Shown: one piece after another, positions 7,420-16,107 of the stretch
How positions within the stretch are numbered: position 1 is the stretch's first letter
Layout: the number at the start of each line of letters is the position of its first letter
NCBI GenBank assembly: GCA_963580095.1
Contig: CAUZJQ010000019.1
Location: 1-28,093, forward strand
Reading direction: 5' to 3'
DNA: 28,093 nucleotides
Origin: CAJWLW01 sp963580095
Lineage (GTDB): Bacteria > Verrucomicrobiota > Lentisphaeria > JABSQK01 > CAJWLW01
Program-made: the position numbers and the translations under genes
Notes under the pieces: model-generated
Databases searched by the model: none
What the model was told of the DNA's origin: nothing
Seen by the model: the letters and a program-made list of their open reading frames with translations, nothing else

Positions 7420-8841
7420 TCACGGCCCGGTCGGTCCTGCCTCCAGTCTTTTTTCCAGAAACCACTCTTCGAGTTGGCTCGGCTTGAGGTTGACTCCGAT
7501 TATTTTATGGTCGGCGTCCAGGACATAGAGCTCGGGTGTGATGTCGACATTGTATTTCAGATGGTGCCGACTTTCGTAGCGTGGGTCGATGACATTGTGC
7601 CAGGTCAGTCCTTCACTCTCGATATAGTCGAACCAGGGATCGACATCGATATTGAGGCATAAGGCGTAGACCTCCAATCCCCGATCTTTCCACCTCAGAT
7701 AGATGTCGTTCAGTTCCGGCGTTATTTCCTGACAATGTTCGCAGTCGACGTTGTACATATACAGCGCGACAATGGGAGACTTCAGATCGTATAGGGCCAG
7801 GTCGTTGCCGTCCGGATCGATGCATTTGATGTTCTGCGCAGTCTTGCCCAGCAAACTCGGTCGCAATTTGTTGGCGCGCTGGCGTAATTTCCGCAATTCT
7901 TCACGGGGAACCGAAGCGGCGAGCTCGTTCGTCATATACTTGTCGACGACATGTACGTAAACGGATTCGCCACCCATCATCGTCGATTTGCTGTAACCGA
8001 GGCACAGATAACTCGTCACGTAGCTGAACAATTCGTCGTTCCTTTTTACTTTCGCCATGACCTTGTCGACCGACTCGATAACTGCCTCGACGTTGCGCGG
8101 CGTTAACTTTTTGATGTACCGGTCAAGCTTATTGTGGAACACCGGTGTCCGCAAAAGGCGAGCATCCGTGAAATCGAAGTTGTCCCAATACCCCTCAAGG
8201 TAACGCCGTGTCTGCTCTTCGATATCGAGTTCGCCGTTCGCCAGCTTTGGGTACTCCAGCAGCGGATTTTGGCCACTAAGTTTGTATACCGAAAAGAAGG
8301 ATTCAGGATGCTGGGCGCAGAACTGGTAAATGTGGGAGTGCCGTTTGGCGACCAGGGTATTGCGTTGTGCTTGGAGCTCACTTACGTCGGCGTCGGTGTC
8401 TGCCTTTCTCAGTTCGTTGATTTTTTTGATCACCGGGTCAACTGTCTCTTGGTAGGAGGTTTCGTATGCCAGGTTTTCGTAGAGTAATTTGTTGTCGAGC
8501 GAACCGGTGATTGTCGCGGCGCCTGTGAGATCGTCAAGACTGGTGTGAATACTGAACTGCTGATCCACATCGAGCAGGATTTGCAGCCCCTGTCCCTCGG
8601 GCAGCACCAGGGAATACAGACCGCTGGGGAAAGCTTCGTCCTTCGTAACGACGATCGTTGGCCCGGAGACAGTGAATGCTGGCAGTGCCATAAAGCTTTG
8701 GTCGCCGGATACCCCGATAAATTTGCACTTGCCGCCCTGAAACCCGTCTATCGTAACTTCGATGTGGCACGGTGGCGTGTCCGTTTGTGCCAGGGCCAGA
8801 CCGGCAATGAAACAGCTCAATAGGATGGATTGTTTTATCAT
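7420..8841 (-). CDS. Secreted TlpA-like thiol-disulfide protein with DUF4369-like N terminus
   Basis: The ATG at 8841 is preferred because it starts a signal peptide (MIKQSILLSCFIAGLALAQ) and is preceded by AAGGAG ten bases upstream; the longer frame to 8928 has neither. The protein is 473 aa. Residues ~25-115 are a beta-rich DUF4369-like domain, ~130-325 a helical linker, and 331-465 a thioredoxin-fold domain. The redox motif is C367-E-H-C370, followed by the cis-proline region ITPELYVLD (Pro436). Such proteins act in the periplasm as disulfide reductases or exchange factors. The overall layout is common in Bacteroidota, so lateral acquisition is possible. It is convergent with the ABC ATPase gene. 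Substrate proteins are unknown. Confidence 0.8.
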   Translation of the reverse strand: MIKQSILLSCFIAGLALAQTDTPPCHIEVTIDGFQGGKCKFIGVSGDQSFMALPAFTVSGPTIVVTKDEAFPSGLYSLVLPEGQGLQILLDVDQQFSIHTSLDDLTGAATITGSLDNKLLYENLAYETSYQETVDPVIKKINELRKADTDADVSELQAQRNTLVAKRHSHIYQFCAQHPESFFSVYKLSGQNPLLEYPKLANGELDIEEQTRRYLEGYWDNFDFTDARLLRTPVFHNKLDRYIKKLTPRNVEAVIESVDKVMAKVKRNDELFSYVTSYLCLGYSKSTMMGGESVYVHVVDKYMTNELAASVPREELRKLRQRANKLRPSLLGKTAQNIKCIDPDGNDLALYDLKSPIVALYMYNVDCEHCQEITPELNDIYLRWKDRGLEVYALCLNIDVDPWFDYIESEGLTWHNVIDPRYESRHHLKYNVDITPELYVLDADHKIIGVNLKPSQLEEWFLEKRLEAGPTGP

Positions 8842-8931
8842 TCGATGCTTGCTCCTTTGATCCCGTCCCATATCATAGCGTTTGGACGGCCGATCAGCCA
8901 ATGGTTTTGGGCAGTAGTATGCACCCAATGT

Positions 8932-8959
8932 TTGATCATTTGCGGCATGTTGCTATGTT
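8932..8959 (+). promoter_or_regulatory. Candidate promoter for the enolase-superfamily gene
   Basis: TTGATC at 8932-8937 and TATGTT at 8954-8959 have a 16-nt spacer and each matches 4/6 consensus positions. The element lies in the divergent spacer between the TlpA-like gene and the dehydratase gene. GGAG at 14-17 of the 9001 line (9014-9017) then precedes the ATG at 9026. Confidence 0.3.
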
Positions 8960-9025
8960 TGACGCCGAGCAAGCCGAATCTGTTCACTCACTTTCATTGA
9001 TTTGCCGGGAACCGGAGATGATTTC

Positions 9026-10141
9026 ATGAAAATCAGCAGCGTGACAGCCATCGTACTGGCGCTTCCCGAAGTTACTGCAGCCTGTGACGGGACGCAGGAT
9101 ACCTGCCTGATCCGTATCGACACCGATGCCGGCATCACCGGTTGGGGTGAAGTCGACTCGTGTCCGACAGTGATCAAGGCGATTGTCGACGCACCGTTGT
9201 CCCACCAAATCTGCAACGGCATCCGCAATACCCTGGTAGGCGCCGATCCGCTGGGCATCGATGTCTGCATGCAGCGCATGGACGAGACCATGAATTATTA
9301 CGGGCGTACGGCCGCTGGCGCCCATGCTCAGGCCGGTGTCAATATCGCGCTTTGGGACATCCTGGGAAAGGCCTGTGATCGCCCGGTGTATCAGTTGCTT
9401 GGTGGGCCGTTCAAGAAGAAGTTCAGAGCCTACTGTTCCATTCTTTTCGGTGATACCCCGGCCGAGACCGGCGAGCTTGCCCGCAGGTTCGCCGACAAAG
9501 GTTTCACCGCCATCAAGTTCGGCTGGGGACCGATGGGCCAAAGTGAAGAGAAGGATATCGCCCTGGTTCGCGAAGCCCGTAAAGGCGCCGGGGACGACAT
9601 CGATATTCTCGTTGATGCCGGCCAGGTGTGGGACTGGAAGACCGCTTTGGTGCGGGCTCGGCAATTCCAGGAGTTCGGCATTTTCTGGCTCGAGGAACCG
9701 TTGCACCCGCAGGACGTCGACGGCTATCGTCGTCTGTCCGATGAGAGTCCTGTGCCGATCGCTGCCGCCGAGGCCGAGGCGAACTTCGAAGAATTTGAGC
9801 GCATGGTTGTCGACGGCGGGCTCGATTGGATCCAGCCGGACCCGGGGCGCTGCGGCATTTCCACCTTTGTCGAAGCCGGTAAGATGGCTGTGCGCAATCG
9901 ACGCAAAGTCGTCAACCACAGTTTCAAGAGCGGCGTTACGCTCTCTGCTTCGTTGCAGGCGTTGTCGGCTATTCCGGGAACGACTGTCTGCGAATTCTGC
10001 ATGGCCGACTCACCGTTGCGTCACGAACTGACCAACGAGGTTTTCGATATCGACGACGACGGCTTCGCAACACTGCCGGAAGGTCCCGGGCTTGGTGTGA
10101 CGATCAACGAAAAGATCATCGAGAAGTACCGGGTTGCGTAA
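9026..10141 (+). CDS. Mandelate racemase/muconate lactonizing enzyme family protein, probable acid-sugar dehydratase
   Basis: The ATG at 9026 with GGAG eight bases upstream is chosen over the in-frame TTG at 9002; the product is 371 aa. It has the enolase-superfamily capping domain (1-~125) and a barrel with metal ligands Asp197 (VDAGQVW), Glu223 or Glu224 (WLEEPL) and Glu249 or Glu251 (AAAEAEAN). The mandelate racemase subgroup acid/base dyad is present as Asp271 (QPDPGRCG) and His298 (VVNHSFKSG). Lys164 of the K-x-K motif is kept, but the second lysine is Gly166 (IKFGWGP). That combination fits an acid-sugar dehydratase or lactone isomerase rather than a racemase. Its product would be a 2-keto-3-deoxy sugar acid, linking it functionally to the KdgK gene. 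The substrate is not identifiable here. Confidence 0.85.
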   Translation: MKISSVTAIVLALPEVTAACDGTQDTCLIRIDTDAGITGWGEVDSCPTVIKAIVDAPLSHQICNGIRNTLVGADPLGIDVCMQRMDETMNYYGRTAAGAHAQAGVNIALWDILGKACDRPVYQLLGGPFKKKFRAYCSILFGDTPAETGELARRFADKGFTAIKFGWGPMGQSEEKDIALVREARKGAGDDIDILVDAGQVWDWKTALVRARQFQEFGIFWLEEPLHPQDVDGYRRLSDESPVPIAAAEAEANFEEFERMVVDGGLDWIQPDPGRCGISTFVEAGKMAVRNRRKVVNHSFKSGVTLSASLQALSAIPGTTVCEFCMADSPLRHELTNEVFDIDDDGFATLPEGPGLGVTINEKIIEKYRVA

Positions 10142-10218
10142 AAAAAGTCAGGCGGAAAGTTTACTCGCCGTTGCTATGTGGGCTTCGCCAGAGACTCTGA
10201 CAGTTGACCTCTTTTTCC

Positions 10219-11487
10219 CTATCCCACCACAGCGTCGAGCTGGGAGAACACCTTCTCAAACGCACGCACTGCGTACTGCACCTCGTCGGGGGTGTGAGGC
10301 CAGTGATACATGTTGATCAGCCAGGTCGTTTGGTCGGCAACTGACAGGCCGACCGGATAATCTTCGACGTTATAGGTGACGCAGCCTTTGTAGTGGCCGT
10401 CCGACCAGGGAGAACCTTTGCCGTAGCCGACCTTGTCGTGGATGACGCTTTGGGCCGGCAGAATCTTGCGCTGCCAGGAACAGATATTCAGACCCTCGGC
10501 ACCAAGCGCATCGGTGACAGCATCGCGAAACGCTGCTTCCGGCATGTCGTACCCGGCCGCCTGCGCTGACAGCATCAGCGGGAAGAACCAGTAGACACAG
10601 GTGCGGTCATCCCGGTACTGCGGCAATGTTACGAACTCATACTGGCCCAGTGCATCCCGGAGGATCTGTGCATTGGCCATGCGGCAGGCATTCATTTCGT
10701 CGAGTCGCTGCAGTTGACTGCGTACGAAGGCTGCGACGAACTCGGTGGTGCGGTACATCCAACCCATGGCGTGGCTTTCATACTGTCGTTTCTCGTCCTT
10801 GTATACGCGCTCGCCAAATGCGCGCACCATCAGGGCTCGTTCCTTCAGTTCGTCGTCGTCGGTGACGAAGAAGCCGCCGTCACCGCCGCACAGGTTCTTG
10901 TACTTGTTGAGGCTGAAGGCGCCGACCGCTGCCAGCGAGCCAGTCTTCTTGCCGTGGTATTCGGCGCCGTGCGACTGGCAGGCATCTTCGATCACTGCCA
11001 GGTCGTGTTTTGCCGCGACCGCATTGATCTCGTCCATGTCGGCCGGGTAACCGTTCAGGTGTACTGGAAGGATTGCCTTTGTGTACGGCGTGATCGCGGC
11101 CTCGAGTTTCGTCGGATCGAGATTCCAGGTTTCCGGCTCAACATCGACGAAGACGGGGATGGCGTTGTGATGCAGCACTGCCGTTGCCGTGGCAATAAAA
11201 CTGTAAGACGGCACGATCACTTCGTCTCCGGGGCCGGCGCCCGTTGCTGCCACGGACATATGCAGGGCTGCAGTGCCGCTGTTCGTTGCCAGGCAGTGCT
11301 TCACTCCGACGTACGCCGCCCACTCCTCCTGCAGAGCGTCGATCTCCGGGGTGTCGTCGCTGTTGATGCCGTAGTCCATGGCCCGCATGACTGCCTGCTT
11401 GTCGGCATCGGTGATGCATGGCCAGCGTCTGGGAATGTCTGTCGGGACTGCCTTCGGTCCGCCGTTGATTGCCAATGCTTCACCCAT
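10219..11487 (-). CDS. DegT/DnrJ/EryC1/StrS family PLP-dependent aminotransferase
   Basis: This 422-aa protein starts MGEALAINGGPKAVP, typical for the family. It has the cofactor phosphate site NSGTAALHMS (69-78), Asp168 in VIEDACQSHG for the pyridine nitrogen, and the Schiff-base Lys197 in FSLNKYKNLCGGDGG. The usual GEGG after the lysine is GDGG here. Family members transfer an amino group to a keto-sugar nucleotide or keto-cyclitol; some are dehydratases. It starts 2 nt after the GH123-like gene's stop, with GGAG of its ribosome binding site inside that gene's end, so they are co-translated. Coupling to a glycosidase is unusual and suggests amino-sugar catabolism or modification rather than antibiotic or LPS synthesis, but this is inference. 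Confidence 0.88.
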   Translation of the reverse strand: MGEALAINGGPKAVPTDIPRRWPCITDADKQAVMRAMDYGINSDDTPEIDALQEEWAAYVGVKHCLATNSGTAALHMSVAATGAGPGDEVIVPSYSFIATATAVLHHNAIPVFVDVEPETWNLDPTKLEAAITPYTKAILPVHLNGYPADMDEINAVAAKHDLAVIEDACQSHGAEYHGKKTGSLAAVGAFSLNKYKNLCGGDGGFFVTDDDELKERALMVRAFGERVYKDEKRQYESHAMGWMYRTTEFVAAFVRSQLQRLDEMNACRMANAQILRDALGQYEFVTLPQYRDDRTCVYWFFPLMLSAQAAGYDMPEAAFRDAVTDALGAEGLNICSWQRKILPAQSVIHDKVGYGKGSPWSDGHYKGCVTYNVEDYPVGLSVADQTTWLINMYHWPHTPDEVQYAVRAFEKVFSQLDAVVG

Positions 11488-11489
11488 GT

Positions 11490-13322
11490 CTAAAGCTCCA
11501 TGATAAGATTAGCGATTGCTTCCCGTGCCGCTGCCAATTCGGCCGGATCCCGTGTGTAGCTTTCCCAGTCCGCGGCGACGCCGTGAACGATTGCGTCCAT
11601 TTTCTTCTGCGCGCTGTCCGCGATACTTTCATCGGCCTTATCGATGGCATCCTGCAGCACACTGAGCAGGCCGAAGTCCTCGATGCCTTCGCGCAGTTGC
11701 TCCCAGCGGATCGAGCCGACAACGTCGTCGATGACCGGCAAGCGGTCGGGCAGGGGTGCTTCGTCTTCCTTCACGCTCGGGCACCCGTCCTGGATGGCGA
11801 TGAAATTTTCGATCAGCCGCGGCGTCAAAATGTGCGGGTCCTGCGATTGCGGATCGCGTGGCGGATAGACGTAGCCCCATGAACCCGGCGGACAGCGCCA
11901 GGAGGCATGCTGTGCCGGGTCGAGCCACGGGTTATAGACATCTATATGTTCGCGAGCTTCACCGGTGTATGGATCGAATGCATGGCGCTCGATCGTATGC
12001 TGCCGTTCCCAATAGCCCATCGCGTAGTAAAGGTAGCCGGTAACGCCGTAGCGCCAGCAGATCCACGGCAGGATACGCACCTTGATCAACGGTACGTCGA
12101 GAAAGGTTGCCGGATATCCGCCGCGTGGGTGGTTGCAGTTGTAGCACCAGAAGGTTTTTTCGGCTGCGGCATATTCACGCACGCGATCGAAGGCCTCGGC
12201 GTTGCGGATCAATGGGACCAGGACATCGAGCGTTTCCAACAGCACCGGGTTGTCGTCCGAAGCCTCGATCAACCTGATGTCCGGCCAGATGTCGCGAACG
12301 AATCGGGCGAGCTCCAGATAGTTGTCGACCATCTCATTCATCGGTTCGTCGTAAATATGCTGGAAGTAGCGATCGGCCCAACCGCGTGCGGTCAGGTGGT
12401 CACGGAGTGCCGGCAGCAGCTGCGCCAGCAATTCGATGTATTTGTCGCCGGCTTCGAAATCGGTCGGCTTGCCGCTCTTCGGCAGCCGGATTGTCTCGCC
12501 TGTAGGCTCGTCGTGAATTTCGAAGAAGTGGTAGCCGTTGTCGTAGAGGTGCCCGCCTTCGATATATTCGAAGCCCGCGTCAAGGAACATATTGACCCAG
12601 CGGTCGAATTTGGTGAAATCGAACCGATAGCGGCCCGGTGCTTCCTGAATCGGATCGATCAGCGTGTCGGGCCCGACAATCTGCGTCAGAATCGTGTCCT
12701 GCCGATGTGCTGCCATCGCGGCGGCATAACGAGCAAGCACACCCCAGAACGGCTCGGAATAGAGTTCGACCGCATGATATTTTGCCAGGACAAACGGCCA
12801 CACCCACAGCGTCGATGAAAACGGGATATGTTCGGGCAGGCGAATCGGCCAGACCGTCAACTGCAGGGGCACATGCGTCTTGCCAGCGTCTGTCGATACG
12901 GCTATCCGGCCACTGTAGGTGCCCGGAGCGGCGTCTTGCGGAATCTGCAATTGCACCCAGATAGAGCGGCACTGGCCGAGCGGCACCTGCATACGATCCT
13001 CAAGGCACAGCGGGTCCGGGAAATACCCCGGCGCATACCGCTCCAGTTCTTCCTGCGCCAGTCCCTGACTCGGAAACCGCACCGGCACCAGTTCGACAAA
13101 TCGGCACCGGATGTTGGTCACGTCGATCGCGGCATCCTCGGATCGCAGACTGTCGATCACAGGCGTGTGCAGCATGACCGTTGCCTCATCCGCCTGGACT
13201 ACGATCTGTCCGACCTCACATTCGCCGGCGGCCCCGGTCAAAACAATTGCGGCATCGGCATTTTCCGGCATCGCGGCGTCTGCAAAAACTTTTTCGAGGC
13301 CGTGCGTTGTCCATATTTTCAT
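11490..13322 (-). CDS. GH123 / DUF4091-like glycoside hydrolase
   Basis: This 610-aa protein has an N-terminal beta-sandwich region (VPLGQCRSIWVQLQIPQD, PGTYSGRIAV, residues ~110-160) followed by a TIM-barrel region. The barrel contains the paired acidic residues Asp325-Glu326 in QHIYDEP, the catalytic DE pair expected for GH123 N-acetylgalactosaminidases using substrate assistance. TFWCYNCNHPRGGYP and LYYAMGYW are further family-like segments. No signal peptide is visible. AGGAAG precedes the ATG. It lies 129 nt downstream of the sulfatase and 2 nt upstream of the DegT gene. A beta-N-acetylhexosaminidase or related activity on a desulfated or imported oligosaccharide is plausible; DUF4091 proteins in these phyla are mostly uncharacterised. 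Confidence 0.8.
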   Translation of the reverse strand: MKIWTTHGLEKVFADAAMPENADAAIVLTGAAGECEVGQIVVQADEATVMLHTPVIDSLRSEDAAIDVTNIRCRFVELVPVRFPSQGLAQEELERYAPGYFPDPLCLEDRMQVPLGQCRSIWVQLQIPQDAAPGTYSGRIAVSTDAGKTHVPLQLTVWPIRLPEHIPFSSTLWVWPFVLAKYHAVELYSEPFWGVLARYAAAMAAHRQDTILTQIVGPDTLIDPIQEAPGRYRFDFTKFDRWVNMFLDAGFEYIEGGHLYDNGYHFFEIHDEPTGETIRLPKSGKPTDFEAGDKYIELLAQLLPALRDHLTARGWADRYFQHIYDEPMNEMVDNYLELARFVRDIWPDIRLIEASDDNPVLLETLDVLVPLIRNAEAFDRVREYAAAEKTFWCYNCNHPRGGYPATFLDVPLIKVRILPWICWRYGVTGYLYYAMGYWERQHTIERHAFDPYTGEAREHIDVYNPWLDPAQHASWRCPPGSWGYVYPPRDPQSQDPHILTPRLIENFIAIQDGCPSVKEDEAPLPDRLPVIDDVVGSIRWEQLREGIEDFGLLSVLQDAIDKADESIADSAQKKMDAIVHGVAADWESYTRDPAELAAAREAIANLIMEL

Positions 13323-13451
13323 CGTAATTTCTTCCTGGCGCTCTTGGGTTCTTGTCCAAGGCAGGTTTTGACTCCGCGGGCGCTTTGATCATCCCGTCGC
13401 TCGCCCTCGTCGTCGATGCCGCCGTGTCGGCTGGAGGGCTTTTCGGAAGCG

Positions 13452-14927
13452 TCAATCATCCGTGTATCCCGGGATCGAGTGGTTGGCCCATTGGTGATGG
13501 TAGACCCGCTGGCCGACGATCGGGCTGGTTGGCGGCTGCCAGCCCGGGTAGCGCCGCCAGTCGTTGCCATCGGCGGCCGTCGTTTCGCCGCACTCGTTCA
13601 AATGGCGCAGCAGCACGGCCTTCATTTCTTCCTGGATGGCGTTGGTCATCGGCATGTCGGCAACGTTGTTGTTCTCCTGCGGATCCTGTCGGCGATCGAA
13701 GAGGAACGCCTTGTCGTCGCCGGCGCTGTAGGCGTATTTCCAGCGGTCGTTGACGACTGCATAGATACCGCGCTCGGCGTGCTGGAACTGGATGAACACT
13801 TCGTTGCGGTCGATTTTCCCATTGGCAAGCTCGTTCAGGTCGATGCCGTCCATGCCGGGCATGGTGCCGGCTCCGGTACGATTCAGAATGGTCGGGGCGA
13901 TGTCGATCAGGCTGGCGGGCTGGTCGCAGCGGTGTCCGGCCTCGAAGGTGCCGGGCAGCCGGACGAGGAGCGGGATGTGGGCGGCGCCCTCGTGCATTGA
14001 GCCGAGATGGAAGGTCAGCAGGTCGCCGAGCATGTCGCCGTGATCGGACATGAACAGGACCAGGGTGTTGTCCAGCTGGCCGCGGCGCTCCAGGGTCTCC
14101 AGCATGCGGCCGATCTGAAAATCGACAAAGGAGATACAACCGTAGTAGTACGCCCGGACGGCGCGCATGAGTTGCCAGTCGACGCCCTGGTCCTTGAATG
14201 TGGCGCGACGCTCGTCGCGGTTGACCCAGGTCCACAGTTCTTCAAAATTCGGCGGCACGTTCGGCAGCGGCATGAACTGCGGCCGGTACAGCTTGTGCCA
14301 AGGTGCCGGCGGCGTCCACGGCGGGTGCGGATGGACAAAGCTGGTGTACAAGTAGAAGGGCTGCCCGGCATCGGCATCCTCGATGAAGGCGACAGCGCGG
14401 TCGCCGACCCAGTTGGTCGGGTGATGGCTGGCCGGCATTTGGGCGTTTTGCGGCATCGACATGGTTTCGCCGCGGCAGCCATGCGGGTCGGTGATGTGGC
14501 TGTAACCATTGGCCAGCAGCCACGGCACGTAGTCGTCCTCCGCCGGGTGCGGCACCGTCTCCTCCTGGCGGTCGCGCGTCTGGAAGCCGTTCAGCGCCTG
14601 CATGTCCGGTGTGAAATGGCATTTGCCGACAGCGTGCGTGCGGTACCCTGCGTTGGTCAGGCAGTCGACAAATCCGCGGTTGCCGGAGGGCAGGGTGGGG
14701 TAGCTGTTGTCGTAGCAGCCGGTATTCGGCATGTACTGGCCGTTGAGCATGCAGCTGCGGGCGGCGACGCAGATCGGTGCCGGTGTGTAGGCGCTGGTGA
14801 ATGCCGTGCCCTGGTGCACCAGGCGGTCGAGTGCCGGCGTGCGGATGATCGGATTGCCCAGGGCGCCGATGGTGTCGAAACGCTGGCTGTCGGTGATGAT
14901 GTGCAGGACGTTGAGGGGATTAGCCAT
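13452..14927 (-). CDS. Type I sulfatase with a CxAxR maturation motif
   Basis: This 491-aa alkaline-phosphatase-fold protein has the formylglycine position at Cys53 in PICVAARSCML, so the motif is C-V-A-A-R, not the commoner C-x-P-x-R. N-terminal metal motif is ITDSQRFD with Asp13 and a Ser where most sulfatases have Asp, Gln or Asn. The second metal motif MSDHGDMLGD gives Asp295 and His296. GKCHF (101-105) matches GKWH. In the segment usually reading GKGSMYEG the text is HLGSMHEG, so the conserved sulfate-contacting lysine appears to be Leu308. Sulfate-ester hydrolysis is the default role, on a polysaccharide or glycan fragment given the adjacent GH123 gene. No signal peptide is seen. It may act on an unusual ester. 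Confidence 0.85.
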   Translation of the reverse strand: MANPLNVLHIITDSQRFDTIGALGNPIIRTPALDRLVHQGTAFTSAYTPAPICVAARSCMLNGQYMPNTGCYDNSYPTLPSGNRGFVDCLTNAGYRTHAVGKCHFTPDMQALNGFQTRDRQEETVPHPAEDDYVPWLLANGYSHITDPHGCRGETMSMPQNAQMPASHHPTNWVGDRAVAFIEDADAGQPFYLYTSFVHPHPPWTPPAPWHKLYRPQFMPLPNVPPNFEELWTWVNRDERRATFKDQGVDWQLMRAVRAYYYGCISFVDFQIGRMLETLERRGQLDNTLVLFMSDHGDMLGDLLTFHLGSMHEGAAHIPLLVRLPGTFEAGHRCDQPASLIDIAPTILNRTGAGTMPGMDGIDLNELANGKIDRNEVFIQFQHAERGIYAVVNDRWKYAYSAGDDKAFLFDRRQDPQENNNVADMPMTNAIQEEMKAVLLRHLNECGETTAADGNDWRRYPGWQPPTSPIVGQRVYHHQWANHSIPGYTDD

Positions 14928-15098
14928 AGGATGGGGGCGGGACGAGAATCAAGCGATTTTTAATGGATTTAGGAAAAGCAATAAATGAGAAAATGCGATG
15001 CAGAGTTAACAGCAAAAGTTGAAGTGCGGCCGTTCGGACAGTTTCTGGCTGCCCGCCGACGGGTTGTGCTGGTTGCTGGTGAACGGCGCGGGGGCACG

Positions 15099-15920
15099 TC
15101 ACCTGACAACTTTCATCGCACTTTGCGGCAGCGAGCGAGTCGATCCTGCCCAAATCGTCATTTCAGGGAAGCTGATGTTGCCGACATGACCGTCCACATA
15201 CAGAATGTTGACTGCATTGCGCGGGTGATCATCGCCGTCGTATCTGTCCGAAGTAATATCGTTCCGCAGCGCGCTGTCGGTCATCACTACCCAGATAGTA
15301 CCCTGTGACTCCGACGCCAGACACACGCTCGAGGGATTGCTGACGGAATTTATTTTCCTGGATTCCGGTGATCCCGCGGCCGCCATATAGTTATATAGCC
15401 CGTAACCGTCGGCGAACTTAAAGCCGCTATTTTGGTAAGCTGCGTTGATGCCGTACGAAAGAAATTCATTCATCGCGGATCGATCTGATCCCCAACCGCA
15501 GGAGTCCGTATAATGTTCGGCATAGCCGCAACCACAGAGTTCATGAAGGTCCCGATTGTGCTCGAACGGACACACGAAAATGGTATTGTCGCTGGAGCCG
15601 GGATTGTCCGGATCAATCTCGACAATCACCGAATACGGTCCCAGCTGGTCCGTGGGAGCCGAAAACCGCAGCTGCTGTGTGTCGCCACACCCGAGAGTGG
15701 CGTTGTTGTTCGGGTAGCCGTTGAACGTATCGTCGTTATCGTTCAGGTACGAAACCTGGGCGATCCCGAACTGCTTCATGTTACTGGTGCAAAGCACTAC
15801 TTTGGCGGTGCTTTTTGCCTGGTTCAGCGCTGGAAGCAGCATGGCCGCGAGGATTGCTATGATAGCAATGACGACGAGCAGTTCGATCAAAGTGAATTTT
15901 TTACGCTTGCTCTGTTGCAC
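15099..15920 (-). CDS. Prepilin-type N-terminal methylation domain protein, DUF1559-like
   Basis: This 273-aa protein has a type IV pilin-like N terminus: a basic leader (QQSKRKK) then FTLIELLVVIAIIAILAAMLLPALNQAK, with Glu at +5 as required for methylation. Cysteine-rich mid-region residues (~120-150) and a C-terminal DDHPRNAVNILYVDGHVG resemble the H-X9-DG proteins of PVC bacteria, with ten residues between His and Asp instead of nine. It should be cleaved by a prepilin peptidase and exposed as a pseudopilin-like surface protein; the function of this large paralogous family is unknown. The first usable start is GTG at 15920 without a good ribosome binding site; an upstream CTG at 15950 is an alternative before the in-frame TAA at 15963-15965. 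Confidence 0.85.
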   Translation of the reverse strand: MQQSKRKKFTLIELLVVIAIIAILAAMLLPALNQAKSTAKVVLCTSNMKQFGIAQVSYLNDNDDTFNGYPNNNATLGCGDTQQLRFSAPTDQLGPYSVIVEIDPDNPGSSDNTIFVCPFEHNRDLHELCGCGYAEHYTDSCGWGSDRSAMNEFLSYGINAAYQNSGFKFADGYGLYNYMAAAGSPESRKINSVSNPSSVCLASESQGTIWVVMTDSALRNDITSDRYDGDDHPRNAVNILYVDGHVGNISFPEMTIWAGSTRSLPQSAMKVVR

Positions 15921-15976
15921 GGTGGCTGGGGCTATCTGTTTGATTCGCAGAAAGACGGAAAGTTAACTGACTGATT

Positions 15977-16005
15977 ATAATATTCTTACGAGCGTTGTTG
16001 TGCAA
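15977..16005 (-). promoter_or_regulatory. Candidate promoter for the prepilin-like gene
   Basis: On the minus strand TTGCAC (16005-16000) and TATTAT (15982-15977) are spaced 17 nt apart; a perfect TATAAT overlaps at 15979-15974. The AT-rich -10 stands out in a GC-rich sequence. The -35 matches only 3/6. Confidence 0.4.
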
Positions 16006-16107
16006 GTTTGGTCAGCTGGTCTCGGCGCGACTCTCTGCTCATGGAGGCGCTTCGTTCGCCTTCACATTTGGGCAGACGTCCCGCATGCGGGTTGATCGTC
16101 CGTTCGA

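Noticed and set aside
8984..9919. 311-codon frame antisense to the enolase-superfamily gene
   Set aside because: The plus-strand gene carries all catalytic residues and a ribosome binding site; the antisense frame has neither.
10142..10218. Hairpin terminator between the dehydratase and DegT genes
   Set aside because: Only short 4-5-bp stems near TTTTT can be drawn; not strong enough to annotate.
10714..11493. 259-codon frame antisense to the DegT gene
   Set aside because: The composition is that of a complement of the aminotransferase; no motif or start signal supports it.
14007..14963. 318-codon open frame antisense to the sulfatase
   Set aside because: It has no family resemblance and covers a well-supported sulfatase; long antisense frames are expected at this GC content.
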